DNA from: Biscogniauxia marginata
Taxonomy: Eukaryota; Ascomycota; Sordariomycetes; Xylariales; Xylariaceae
Assembly (NCBI GenBank): GCA_022695795.1
Contig: MU404139.1
Coordinates: forward strand, 62,001-126,000
Length of the DNA: 64,000 nt
Direction: 5' to 3'
In this document: positions 1 through 10,845 of the stretch, one piece after another
Numbering within the stretch: position 1 is the stretch's first letter
Layout: each line of letters opens with the position of its first letter
Notes under the pieces: model-generated
Databases searched by the model: none
What the model was told of the DNA's origin: nothing
What the model saw: the letters and a program-made list of their open reading frames with translations, nothing else
Made by a program: the position numbers and the translations under genes

Positions 1-98
1 ATCGACCTCGATATACATAGCACATGTATAGCCCGGCCGTATATCGTTCTATCGCGTTCTGGACACCACTCGATTGAACAAGCCGGTCGCCACAAGCC

Positions 99-3000
99 AT
101 GGACGATTCCGCCCTCGACCTGCCGTCCTCGCCCGACCCGCTAGTCGATGAAGTCCCAAGTTCGGTGCGCCCCGGCACGCGTCGCACGGCGCTTTCGCTA
201 CCCCAGCAAGACCACACATTACTCAGCAGTAGTCCGAGGAGGAGCTCTGCGCCGAAGCAGTCGCCTAGGAAGCGCACCTTCGAGCTCGACGTCGGCAATG
301 AGAACTCGCCACAGAAGATCCTGGTGACGGTCGAGGCGGAGGAGGCCTTGAAGCGGGGCATTGTTCAACGCAGACTATTCATGCCATCATCACCGACCCA
401 AGGCTCACGCCTGACGAAGAATACGACCACCACGATAGTACCCCTGAACGACGGAGATGACACCAAGACGCCGCGACGCCGCGGCCGGCCACGGCGGACG
501 AGCAATGGCACGCCGATGCCGAACACGCGCAAGAGATCAGGAACACCTATACAGAGGACGGCTAAGCATGCCCGGCATGGCGGGGAGCTGGATTCCGAGG
601 TTAGCATGCCGAGCGATGCGCCTATAGATACGGGTGCCGATGGTGGCGAGGATACCCCAAAAGCGAAACCGAAGGGAAGGCCAAGGACCCGCAAGACGCC
701 GAAGAAGTCTGCGACGCCCGCAGTACCGTCCTCACAAGTCTCAGGTCAACCGACAGGAAAGAAACGTGGCAGGCCGAGAAAATCACTCATGCCACAGGAG
801 GTTGTGGATCTTGCTAACGCCAGGGCCGAGGCAAGCATTCTGGCTTCAGGTGAAAATACGAATGAAAAGGGATCGGCATCAGAGGCTCTATCGGAATTTG
901 TCAGGGGCGGCGAGGAAAGGACTCATGACGACGTTCCTCTATCCGACTTCACAATAGGAGAGGGGTCGAATGCTACGCCACGACCAGATATGTACCGTCC
1001 GCGAAGGGCGGAGAGCATACAAGGCACATCAGCATCCCGCACTTCATCACACCAGGAGCTGGCTACAGATAACGATTTTATGAGCGAAGACCCCCCAGGG
1101 ATGGAACCACAAAGCGATATGGAATCAGAAATGGACAATGTTGAAGGTGTAACCTATACTGGACAAGACACTCTTGCGCATGCGTCTGATTTCAGTATGA
1201 TTGCGGTGGAGTCCTTGCCATCGTTCCAGGCATCGTTCCAAGCAAATATCAGTGGTATTCCCGAAGAGCCCGAAGACATGGGCGGGTATGAAGAAATGGG
1301 AGAAGAAACGAGTCAGATCGTTCACGAAACACTGAAGTCGCTGCGAGAAAGCACGCAGGCCAATGAAAGCCACCAACCATCAAACCATCGGATAGCGGAT
1401 AATTCGACTGCGGAACATGACCAACTCGAGGTTCAGGACCGTTCTATGAATGATAATAGTGGACATCACACGCGGGCGTTGTCAAAAAGTCCGAGAAGGC
1501 CAAAATCACTACCGTTGAACCGACAGGTATTTCCAGGCAAAGCACCACATGTCGACGACTCGTTCTCGAGCATTCCGGACAGTATACTCCACGCAGCTAC
1601 GCCGAGGCGCTTGCCTATGAAGCCGACTTCTGCTCCAGACCAGACCGAGAACGAAGACGCGTACGATGATTCCTTCTCCGAGATACCAGATGTAGTTCTT
1701 GAAGCTGCCACCCCAAGGCCAGCACCACGCATTGCGATACCCGCACAAGCGAGCGCAGGAAATCAAACGGGCAGTCATAACTCCAACTCGAATAGTAGGA
1801 GTCCTGGCTCTAGCTTGAGCACGGCTAGGCTCCCAACACCGGATGATACTTCGTCTTCAAATGCTGGCTCTTTCAGAGTCAATGATGACGACAACATAGT
1901 CGGGTCCGGTGCCCAAATCCCTGCTGCTACTGCTTCCCACATGGACTTACCTTCATCGCCACCGATCATGGCCCGGCCTCGTGCTATGGACTACGGCCTA
2001 TCCGAAACGCAAGAAGGAATGAGTAGAAGGCCGGTAGGAGAGAAGTCGTCTCCCGAATCATCCCCCCACGCCAAAATTTCTTCAGATAAAGCTCGATCAG
2101 ACCGGTCTAAGTCACACGAAGCTCCAGCTCACACTAGAAGACCAACCCTCTCGCCAATTGTCCGAGTCGGACGTACTCTTCAAAACGTGATGTCTGATAG
2201 GTCATCTCCCGACGGTCGCGAAAGCAGCCTCGGGAGTCCATTCAGGGGGTCCCACAGCAATGAGATGCCCCGCCAATCCACGTCAAGATCGCCAGCTCCA
2301 TCAAGTCGCCACCATAGACAGCATTCTTATACGCGGCCTTCCTTTGACGGCACCGCAGCGTTTGCTCAGAGTATAGGGCCGAGTTCTAGTCAGGGCCAGC
2401 GAAGGTCATCACATGATGTCATCAATGGTTCTGCTGAAGGTCCTTTCAGTCCAGGCACGCATGACTATTCGCATACTGGGTCGTTTAAAGAACCAGTGTA
2501 CAATTCCGGCAGACAATCTTCGCGGCATGACACGTTAGAAAATCGTTCCGCGGTGGGGAACTCTACTAGGGCACCGCTGCCAAGTGATAACGAGGTAGAC
2601 TGGCTGGCAGAGGTAGATAGTCCTCAAACTGGAGATAATCATCATTCACTCTGGGAGGAGATGGGTTCTCGAAACTCAAGTGCTTCTGCCCTTCGTGATG
2701 CAACGACGCGTCAAGCAATAGCTACTCATACCGCAGAGACAGAGGAGACGCAGGAAGACCAAGCCGAGGAGTTGGGAGATGGTATGGAAGAAGATGAATT
2801 CGATATCTGGGATATCGAGGCATCTCGCCCGTCGCCGGGTAAGCTAGGACTAGAACCACAACCAGAGCCAGAGGTAGAGCAGGTTGCGCCAGAACCAGAT
2901 GTCCCGCGGCGAAGTAAGGCTATAAGCCCGTGGAGAAGGAGCGGCAGGCGATTGATCTACCAAGACGACTTCCCGAGCGCTCTCCAAATAGAGATTGGAG

Positions 3001-4919
3001 AGGATAGCGGACGAAGCGAGGCTGAAGAAGATCCTCTAGCTCGGCCAAGACAGCGGCCGCGTAACACTAGACCTACGATACAGCAGCAGCCTTCGGAAGG
3101 GCAGGCCCCGAGGGAACCGTCACCACCCGAGCAGTTTTCGCCGGACCAGTCTTCACGAGAGTCCTCTCCGTCAGATCAGCCTTCGCCAGAGCAACATTCG
3201 CCAGAGCAACATTCGCCAGAGCACTCTTCACCGGAAGGAGATTATGAGGAACAACTATGGGAGCCTGTGAGCGATGGACAGAAACTGCCAACCCCTTCCG
3301 AACGACGAGATTTGGGTTCTCATTCAAGAGTACATGAGAAATCTTCGGAACCAGCGAATGTATCCGAATACTCGATGCTGCACCAGCAAGCAAATGAAGC
3401 CGAAGCTGAAGCAGAAGCTCCGGCAACACAGAAGAAGCCGACCCAATCCAAATCTCGATTCTTTGGCGGGTTTGATATCTTATCATTCTTCTCGTCACCT
3501 GCCACCTTACCACAGCAAGATACGTCTAAAACAAAGCCAGCAGAGACGCCTAGTAAGCCTCAACGGGCCGAGCAGCCTGTGGTCAAGCAACCTTTGCCAA
3601 AGGAGCCTCAAGCTTCCCTTTGGTCGACCGGCCTCTTCCGGCCAATCCCGCAGAAAGAGTTTCGGCCGAGCCCTGAGCGTCGAGTAGATCTATTTTCACC
3701 GGGGCCTGCTCAGCGCTCAGATCAGCACTCAGATAACTCCGAATTGGAGACTGGCGCACCGTCAGACTCTCCTGATTCTGATTCTGATTCACATCAGTCC
3801 TCACCATCGGCGGCTCCCTCAACCCCTGAACGCCAGGTATTCCCGTCAATCGAACAAAAACAGAACTTTACGTCCCGTCAGGAGCATTCAGGATCATCAT
3901 TATTTACAACAGGTCGCCCAGTTGCTGGAGCTGGTCGGAACGGAGGTGCCAATGGCTTCCTCCAAGTACCAAGCGACGAACCAGAGTCGTCCATTTTGAC
4001 CGAAGGCTCCGAATATGAACGCCTGCCACCACGGGAGAAGCCTTCACGATGGGACAGAACGCTCTCACCGTCAAAGTCCTGCTTCCGCTCACCTCTGAAG
4101 CCGACGACACCAGGGCGCGTCGTCGCCTTCACCGGCAACGCAGCAGCTCCATTCGCCCAGCCGCAATTTCGCGAAGAAAGGCAGCCCAGTAACGGAGGGC
4201 GGGACGGTACTGTTTCTCAAGGGCCTCCCGTCCGGCCCAGCATAGAGGGTAAGGAAAACCAGCCAGTCCCCAGCATCCAGACCAACAGCGAGGACATTAC
4301 AGCCAACATCAGTGTAGATAAACCAGTATCGCCGGTACGCGCGGCACCCGCACCGGGCCCATCGGCGCGAGAACGAGTACAGGCCCGAAAACAGTCACAG
4401 TCACAGTCACAGTTACGATTACAGCCACGAACATCGCGCGCCTCCACATCGACTACTTCTTCTGCTACCAGCTCCTCCTCCTCCTCCTCTTCGTCTTCGT
4501 CTTCCTCATCATCCAGGCGCAACACCACCAACATCACCACCAACGCCCACCCTGCTCCTCCTCCCCCGCTCTCCCCAACAACCTGGACAAAACAGCACTG
4601 GGTCCGCCTCGACGAGATGCTTCAGCTGCGGCGGCGCAGCGGCAGCGGCAGCGACGGCTCGGCGCACTTCGGGCGGCACTTCCGGCTGCCGGCGCGCGAG
4701 CGGCGGCGCTCGGCGGCGCTGCTCGGCCAGGAGGTGGCGGCGCGCGGGGCGCGGCTCGCCCTCGAGGACTGGCACCTCGACGTCGTCGAGGCGTTCCGGC
4801 TCGAGGTCGGCGGGTGGGACGAGAGGGCCCTCGCCAAGAGGCTGTTCGCGCTCGTGGTCGGGGAGGAGAGGAGGAGGGCGGGTCTCGTGGGGAGGGGGAA
4901 GGGGAAGGTGGGGGGATGA
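99..4919 (+). CDS. AT-hook, Ser/Pro-rich nuclear protein, 1606 aa
   Basis: Single uninterrupted reading frame from ATG at 99 to TGA at 4917-4919. Three AT-hook cores are visible near residues 126-133 (RRRGRPRR), 190-198 (KPKGRPR) and 222-229 (KRGRPRKS); AT-hooks bind the minor groove of AT-rich DNA, so a chromatin or DNA-binding role in the nucleus is inferred. Most of the protein (about 230-1480) is low-complexity, rich in Ser, Pro, Glu and Gln, with many SSP motifs and a short SPEQH/SPEQP repeat around residues 1025-1046. A poly-Ser tract encoded by TCC/TCT repeats lies near 1455-1470. After it, residues about 1494-1595 form the only folded-looking segment (TTWTKQHWVRLDEML, then WHLDVVEAF and GGWDERALAKRLFALVVGEE), which I believe is the conserved C-terminal region of fungal AT DNA-binding proteins. 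Its last 300 bp are much more GC-rich than the rest. The upstream 98 bp hold only part of the 5' leader. The precise function is unknown. Confidence 0.85.
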   Translation: MDDSALDLPSSPDPLVDEVPSSVRPGTRRTALSLPQQDHTLLSSSPRRSSAPKQSPRKRTFELDVGNENSPQKILVTVEAEEALKRGIVQRRLFMPSSPTQGSRLTKNTTTTIVPLNDGDDTKTPRRRGRPRRTSNGTPMPNTRKRSGTPIQRTAKHARHGGELDSEVSMPSDAPIDTGADGGEDTPKAKPKGRPRTRKTPKKSATPAVPSSQVSGQPTGKKRGRPRKSLMPQEVVDLANARAEASILASGENTNEKGSASEALSEFVRGGEERTHDDVPLSDFTIGEGSNATPRPDMYRPRRAESIQGTSASRTSSHQELATDNDFMSEDPPGMEPQSDMESEMDNVEGVTYTGQDTLAHASDFSMIAVESLPSFQASFQANISGIPEEPEDMGGYEEMGEETSQIVHETLKSLRESTQANESHQPSNHRIADNSTAEHDQLEVQDRSMNDNSGHHTRALSKSPRRPKSLPLNRQVFPGKAPHVDDSFSSIPDSILHAATPRRLPMKPTSAPDQTENEDAYDDSFSEIPDVVLEAATPRPAPRIAIPAQASAGNQTGSHNSNSNSRSPGSSLSTARLPTPDDTSSSNAGSFRVNDDDNIVGSGAQIPAATASHMDLPSSPPIMARPRAMDYGLSETQEGMSRRPVGEKSSPESSPHAKISSDKARSDRSKSHEAPAHTRRPTLSPIVRVGRTLQNVMSDRSSPDGRESSLGSPFRGSHSNEMPRQSTSRSPAPSSRHHRQHSYTRPSFDGTAAFAQSIGPSSSQGQRRSSHDVINGSAEGPFSPGTHDYSHTGSFKEPVYNSGRQSSRHDTLENRSAVGNSTRAPLPSDNEVDWLAEVDSPQTGDNHHSLWEEMGSRNSSASALRDATTRQAIATHTAETEETQEDQAEELGDGMEEDEFDIWDIEASRPSPGKLGLEPQPEPEVEQVAPEPDVPRRSKAISPWRRSGRRLIYQDDFPSALQIEIGEDSGRSEAEEDPLARPRQRPRNTRPTIQQQPSEGQAPREPSPPEQFSPDQSSRESSPSDQPSPEQHSPEQHSPEHSSPEGDYEEQLWEPVSDGQKLPTPSERRDLGSHSRVHEKSSEPANVSEYSMLHQQANEAEAEAEAPATQKKPTQSKSRFFGGFDILSFFSSPATLPQQDTSKTKPAETPSKPQRAEQPVVKQPLPKEPQASLWSTGLFRPIPQKEFRPSPERRVDLFSPGPAQRSDQHSDNSELETGAPSDSPDSDSDSHQSSPSAAPSTPERQVFPSIEQKQNFTSRQEHSGSSLFTTGRPVAGAGRNGGANGFLQVPSDEPESSILTEGSEYERLPPREKPSRWDRTLSPSKSCFRSPLKPTTPGRVVAFTGNAAAPFAQPQFREERQPSNGGRDGTVSQGPPVRPSIEGKENQPVPSIQTNSEDITANISVDKPVSPVRAAPAPGPSARERVQARKQSQSQSQLRLQPRTSRASTSTTSSATSSSSSSSSSSSSSSSRRNTTNITTNAHPAPPPPLSPTTWTKQHWVRLDEMLQLRRRSGSGSDGSAHFGRHFRLPARERRRSAALLGQEVAARGARLALEDWHLDVVEAFRLEVGGWDERALAKRLFALVVGEERRRAGLVGRGKGKVGG

Positions 4920-5484
4920 GGTTGGGTAGGGGGGGGGGGGGGGGGGTGAGAGTTTTGTTTTATATTTGTTTGTGTGTGTACTGGAAGGAAAGGAAAGGAA
5001 TGGAAAGGAGAGGGAGGGGACTTGAAAAGTGGGAGTGGGAATAGGGGTATGTTTGTTTTCTGTTTGCTGTGTGTGTGTTTTGTATATGCCTGGTAGGGAA
5101 TAAGGAAAGAAGGAAAGAAGGAGTACATCGGCGCGAACCACAGTAGCGATGATTTGGCCCAAGAGAAGAAGAGGAAAAGAAAAAAAGAAGAAGAAAGGGG
5201 GAAGTTAGGAAGGGAGGGAGTTAAGCCGGGGGGAGGGGGGTATGAATGGATGGATCAAGGCTCTAAGGCTTAAGGTATTCAAGCATGGTATTTGCATCGC
5301 ATCGCATCGCATCGCATTGCTTGTGAGTCACGACATTAGTAAACTAGCGTCTTTTCGACCGAGTCGGCGTTACTGGTTGTTTGGAAGGGAGTTAGTTTAG
5401 TTTAAGTTTGTGGGTGTATATAACACATCTTCTCATTTTTACGTATGTATCATCAGCAGGTGGCATCGCTCAATCAATCGATCG

Positions 5485-5517
<33 letters not shown>

Positions 5518-6461
5518 GCACCTAAGTACGATTTTTAAATATAAATTATCTGTTCTTTGATTAGGTACGTACGTACGTAAGTAAGTGGGTGTCCAGCCCC
5601 TATCTGTCTAGATATTTATTTATCTTACCTATCGATGTCTGGTAGCTAGGCGTTTACGGCGTTGGAATGAAAAAAAAAAAAAAAAAAAGGGAGAGAGAAA
5701 CGAAAGAAAAAAAGCAGAAGAAAATAAAAAAGAGAAATCGTAGCGGGAGACGAGAATATAGAATGATTAGTCAGTCGGGCTTTTGGCAAAATATCTAGGT
5801 ACATTAGGTAGGTAGAAAGACCGGTGGCCGAGGGGGATCTCACTCGTAAGTTAGAGGGATAACACCAGGGATACCTAGATATCTAAAACAAGCATTAGGG
5901 GAAAAGTAGAGGAAAGAGATGGGTAAAAAAAAATATGAGGCTGTCTTTTCATGGGAAACTCGTAAGTATAAGGGGGTCCTGGTTAGTGGGTAGATGGGTA
6001 AGGTGGATGGGTATATAGCGCAGATTATAAGGAGAAATTCCATCCCCCCCCCCTAAAACATCGTGATGTTGGTTTTTTTTATAATATACGTCCATGGCAT
6101 GCATACCCATCATCAGTGACTCCAAGTTTTCATTCACGCACGCGCGCATATTTACAGATTTCATTTTTTCAAAAGCCACGGATGGATGTTTCCTCCCATC
6201 TTGTTTTCTTTTATTGGTAACCCCGGGGGGTTTCCTTTCGTAAAAGCTAACCACCCCTCCCTATCTAGACAGATAGATGGATGGATGGATGGGTAGTGGA
6301 CGGGTGGTCTCGTGTCTAGCCTAATATTACATAAAACATGCATTCAAGGGGCATCGTGAAGCGAGCAAAAGTTGACCTTGGCCTGCTCGTCTACACCCCC
6401 CAATTTAACCCTTGGCCAACTCTATCCGTTGCCCTCCTCTCCTTATTATCTCCTAACCCCT
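4920..6461. other. Convergent 3' intergenic region with simple repeats
   Basis: Lies between the AT-hook gene (+) and RPN6 (-), so it should hold both 3' UTRs and terminators. It contains an 18-base G run (4929-4946), about five GCATC units (5294-5317), a (CAAT)n tract (5487-5517), GTAC repeats (about 5564-5580), a long A run (about 5669-5687) and a (GATG)n-like tract near 6281-6300. The ORFs here are low-complexity, and I see no gene. Confidence 0.7.
5487..5517. repeat. (CAAT)n microsatellite
   Basis: Nearly eight perfect tandem CAAT units in the 3' region between the AT-hook and RPN6 genes. Confidence 0.9.
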
Positions 6462-7868
6462 CTACTCTAGCATCGAGGCCTGGTTCGTGTAGAGGACGTC
6501 TACTACATTGCTAAGCTTCTCGATAGTCTGGAGGGCCGCGTCGTAGGCTTCGTCGCGCTGCGTCTCGTCGTAGATGATGAGGCAGCCGGCGCCCTGGTCG
6601 AGGACGCCGATGATGACCTTGTCGAGGATCATCTGGGAAAGCTTGCGCTCGACCTGCTGCGTGTCAAGGCCGACCATCTTGGCGATGTGGGCGATCTCGA
6701 CGCGGCTGAAGGGCTCGATTACCTTGATCAGGTTCTGCTCCAACATGGCATCGTACAGCCGCCGCAGGTGGTTGCGGATGAAGGCGTCGCTGCCCAGCTC
6801 GTACCGATACGCGGCGAGAGCGCGCTCGTACTCCTCGAGCGACCGGTTCGAGTGCGCCCGCGCAATCGCCTTCATCGCCTCCAGGTTCTGCCCCGCGTAT
6901 TTCTGCGCCTGCTTCGACGCCATCAGATTGTTTACGTCGTCCACCAGGTTCAGCATTATCTTGCACAGCAGCATGTACTGCAGGGCCGCCGTGGCGCGCG
7001 GTGTCGCGTCCTGGCTGTGGTAGCCGTCGAGGGCCTCGATGAAGTAGGAATACGCCGTGTTGAAGTCCTGGTCCATGGTGTGCAGCATGCCAGACTGCAT
7101 GTCGAGGTTGGCCTGGAGCAGGGGAGGCGTGTAGACGGAGGCGGCACTTGTTCGCGCGCTAGTAAGGGCGGCACGAGCCTTCGAGATGTTGCCCAAGGCG
7201 TGGTATACCCTAGATTCTAGCAGTTGTACTTCCACCAGGACCAGCTTGTCGTCCAGACGTTTCAGCTCCCGCAGTAGGCCGTTGATGAGGGTCAGGGCAT
7301 CGTAATATGACTGCTTGGCCATGTACAGAGTGACAAGTCGGGTTTCGAGGTTCTGGCGCAGGAAGCTCCGTCTCTCGGATGTCGCCCATTCTATACATGA
7401 CTTCGTAACGGCGATCTGGATGTCGGTGGTGTTGGGGATGGCTTCGAAGAGGTCGAGGAGCTGACGGACTGTTGCGGCGAACTTGTTAGACGTACGCTGG
7501 CTAGACTTTACTTGGTCCGCAAAGGAAAAGAGCCTCAGCATGGCGTACCTAATTTGGCCGTCTTGGCCTTTGCAAAGCTAGAGAGAACGGTTCGGCTGGT
7601 GGTGACAAGGTTGACGAGCTCCTGCGACTTTCTAGGGCTGGGTTAGCTGCGATGCTCGATACGAACGTGGACATGGCAGGTGTGCTCACTTCTCATCTCG
7701 GTACAACTCGCCCAGGCTGATCAGAGCGGTCTCGTATTCCTTTATGGCTGCGTCTGACGTGACGGAGGGCGGCTTGGAGATGATATCCTTGTAGATGGCC
7801 TCGGCCTTGCGAGGATCGGTGGATCTGAGCGAGTCGGCCTCTTTTATAGAGGGCTTACTTGCCGCCAT
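6462..7868 (-). CDS. rpn6: 26S proteasome regulatory subunit RPN6 (PSMD11), 422 aa
   Basis: Three coding exons on the minus strand: 7868-7690, 7631-7549 and 7468-6462, sum 1269 nt, exactly 423 codons with stop. Both introns are GT-AG and both joins restore conserved family sequence (ELYRDEK/KSQELVN and AKTAKLV/RQLLDLFEAIP). The product is the lid subunit of the 19S regulatory particle that bridges lid and core and helps stabilise the 26S proteasome. The N-terminal two thirds are helical solenoid repeats; the C-terminal third (about 220-390) is a PCI domain including SNRSLEEYERALAAY and the winged-helix stretch IAHIAKMVGLDTQQVERKLS. Length equals the usual 420-odd residues. The start MAASKPSIKEADSL is preferred over upstream in-frame residues because it matches the family N-terminus. 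The gene is convergent with the AT-hook gene. Identification is very secure. Confidence 0.96.
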
Positions 7869-8886
7869 ATTTGCTCGGCGTGTGTTTGTGGGCACAGGGA
7901 TGTAAGTCGAGGGAAATTGCTGGTTGGGAGGGAAAAGCGTCGCCGTGGTTGTCGTTGTGGTGTGTTGCGGAATTCTCAAATCAATCAATGCAGGGCGGGT
8001 TTGCAGTGTGTGGGAAGCACAGCTACGGAGTACGTACTGAGCTCTGATGCCTGCGTCAACGGAGCTCGGGTCTGGTGGAGCCTCCAACCCGACCTCCCGC
8101 CCTGCTGATAATCCCCGGTGCATAGTAATTCCGGTCCAAAACCGGCTAAGTAGGTACTTAGGTAGGTACCACTGGAGACATGGACCCGCCTACCTAAAAA
8201 CCGATGGGAGTTATCTCTAAGCGACCTAATACCCAGCCAAAGATCCATCTAGGTAGGTTAGGTATTTATTACTTATACTAAGTAATTTTTATTTATTTAT
8301 TTATTTAACTCGTGAGAATATTAACTAAAAGAATACCCAGGTAGATCTAAAATAGTTATCCGGAGTTATCCTCATGTATTGCCCTGACTTTTATATCTAT
8401 TCAATTTTCCTAACCTAGGCACTGTGACACTTCCTAGTGTGAGTGAGCGCCCGTCTATCAATCTAGTAGTACCCTATTCGTTGATCCATCCATCCGTCCA
8501 TCTGTCCATCCATTCTATCCAACTTAGCTCGAGGCGAATGATGTAGTAAGCTGCAAGTAAGGGTATTGTTGGTCCTTGGGTATCTCTCTATTTGCGAGGA
8601 AAGCAGAATTGCCGCCTCCTTTACTCCCGTCTGCCCTCTCACACATATACCGCATACCCAAAGGAAACCCCTATACATACGCAGGTAACTTGACTCCCCC
8701 AAAGAAATAAGAGAAGAAGAAAAAGGCCCAACAATCATTTAGCGTCACAAGGTAGGTAGTCCCCACAGCATAGCATCGTATCGTAACAAACCGGCCAACC
8801 CCTGGTCCATCGAGTCGTCAATGATCAATATACCTCAAACCAAGCCCAGCCCATTTTCGCCACGGGCGGTCCCGTCGTTCCAAGGC
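7869..8886. other. RPN6 promoter side and pseudokinase 3' flank
   Basis: About 1 kb between the start of RPN6 and the stop of the next minus-strand gene. It contains short TAGGTA/TACCTA tracts (about 8148-8265), an ATTT/TTTA-rich patch (8285-8308) and a CCATCCATC tract near 8485-8515. No convincing coding sequence is seen. The RPN6 promoter and leader are expected in the first few hundred bases. Confidence 0.6.
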
Positions 8887-10845
8887 TCACCAAATGCTGG
8901 CTTCTGCATATTTCGAACCCAGCACGTCAGCCTTCTCTTCACGCTGCGTGGTATTTATTAGTGAGGCGGAAGAGAGATACGTCGTATTACCTGCGTAGAC
9001 GGGAGCCGTGCGCACCTTGCTTACGCGGACGCCCTGGATGACCTGGAGCCCGCCGCCGGCCATCAGGTCCCTCTCCTGCATGCTGCTGGACCGGCCGTGG
9101 CGGGATCCTATCCGCGAGGTGGGCCTCGTGGCGATGCTGAAGCCCTCGCTCTGCCTGCTGGTGAGCCGCAGATTGCTGAGCCCAAAGTCGAACGTGTCGT
9201 ACTGGTGGACGCAGTGCGGCTCGGCGATGCCGCAGTCCTCGGTGAGGATCTTGTACATGCGCTGCTCCACCTCCTGCGCCGTCGGCCGCTCGTGCGGCGG
9301 CACCGCGAGCATCCACGCCACCACCTGGAGCATCGGCGCGACGCCGCGGAACACCTGGTCGTCCTTCTTCGCGGCGTCTTTCGCCAGCCCGGCCATCCAG
9401 GACTCGACCTGGCTGAGGTTCTTGTGGAATGAAGAATCCAGCACCGCGCCGCCTCTTCCGGGGGTCTTATGTTTCGCTGCCCGGTACGACGCGAAGGAGC
9501 GCGTTTGGCGCTTCATGAGTAGGCTGAGCAGCTCTAGTATCACACATCCTAGCGAAAATACGTCGGCCGCTTGAGGGTTGAGAAGGGGGTTTGGGGTATT
9601 AAGTACCGAGGCCGGAGTGCTAGTTTCTCCATGGCCTCGGCTAATGGGGAACGCAGTAGTGCTATCCGATGATGTTGATGATGCAGATGGCAAGGTGGAC
9701 TTTCGATGCGACGCTGAGTGCGTCGGCGGCGCAGGCCGATACCATAGTTCGGGAGCCGCGTAGTCATAAGCTTCTTTGTCGAATGCGGACTTGTCGGGCG
9801 AACTCGCTCCCGCCTCGGCATCTAGGCGGGATATATCCGTGTAGAAGATTGTGTTGCTAGAATTAAATAATATAGTCGACGGTCTGATAACTTCATGATA
9901 CTGACCCCGGTTATGAAGATAGCATAGTGTGTCGGCAAGGCAATGTATCCAATTCATGATCTGTCGCCTCCGGTCCTGCTTGGCTAGGGACTTCACCGAG
10001 CCCGGCAATGTCACGAGGAGCGATTTGAGGTTGAAGTCGCTCGGGCAAGTGAAGATGACATAACAAAAACCTTGATACGTGTATGACCCGAAATAGGAAA
10101 CGATATCTATTAAGAAGAAACGTTAACAAGTCCTACCCAAAGTCAATTTCAGGGGTTCCTCATGAGCAACATGGTCCCATACAAGCTAGATGTGAACCAC
10201 CTGTTTCCAACCCCCCCCAAACCGGTTTTACAAAGGAAAATAAAACTCTAAAAATTACTTACGATCGTTCTGGACATTCTTTATGGAGCTGATCTTTTGG
10301 AGTAGGTCTTCGTTAGACAGTAAACCAGGGGTTGTCCCCAGGGAAAAACGCCGCCGCGAGAAGATTTCGCCAGGCTTATTAGGCAACTCGACCCTATCGA
10401 CAGTGCTGTTGATGTTCAAACCGGGTCGCCTGTCCACGACGCAGACAGGCACCACGTCCGCATCTTGGTACACCACGTGGTCGCCCTTTTCGATGAACTT
10501 GAGGAGATAGTGAAACTGTCGCGCGTAGAAGCCCTTCTTGTCGTTTTTGCCATTTTTAGGAGATCCCAGCGCCAGCCGTTCCACCTGGTCCGGCGGGATA
10601 GGGAGGTCGAAGTCGTCCCAACTGCCGTCGATGAGTCTGAAGATTTGGCCCGGTATACCTAGCTCCACCAAGATAAGGAAAATGCGTTTGGCCTTCTCAT
10701 CAATCCATTCCCAATAGGTGCCGTCCGTCAGTCCATCACCAAACCCCAGCGGGAGGTCTAATCGCGGGACATCCTCGGGAGGGAGGTGCGAGCACACGAA
10801 CTGTCGGGTGACAGTGGACTCGATTAGGTGTGTGTCCCACCACAT
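8887..10845 (-). CDS. Fungal protein kinase-like protein, probable pseudokinase, about 600 aa
   Basis: Two main exons: 10845-10263 and 10106-8887, joined across a GT-AG intron (GATC/gtaagt ... atag/ATATCG). The join gives NVQND-HIVSYFGSYTYQGF, matching an ascomycete-wide kinase-like family. The N-terminal region (about 1-190) has the family sequence MWWDTHLIESTV and LPLGFGDGLTDGTY. The kinase C-lobe contains YDYAAPELWYRP (APE motif) and DVFSLGCVILELLS. The catalytic loop reads YHEVIRPSTILF and the DFG position reads TDISR, so the HRD and DFG aspartates are not in their usual settings and catalytic activity is doubtful. The C-terminus is ambiguous: read-through gives 600 aa ending at 8887, while a consensus 48-bp intron (donor just after APVYAG) would give a stop at 8939. 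A short upstream coding exon is possible because an AG lies just before the ATG. Confidence 0.8.

Noticed and set aside
4509..5162. Minus-strand ORF of 217 codons opposite the end of the AT-hook gene
   Set aside because: It is a Pro/Arg/Ala-rich antisense shadow of GC-rich coding sequence and then runs into 3' flanking repeats; no domain.
6687..7220. Plus-strand ORF of 177 codons inside RPN6
   Set aside because: Complete overlap with a secure conserved gene on the other strand; composition is that of an antisense shadow.
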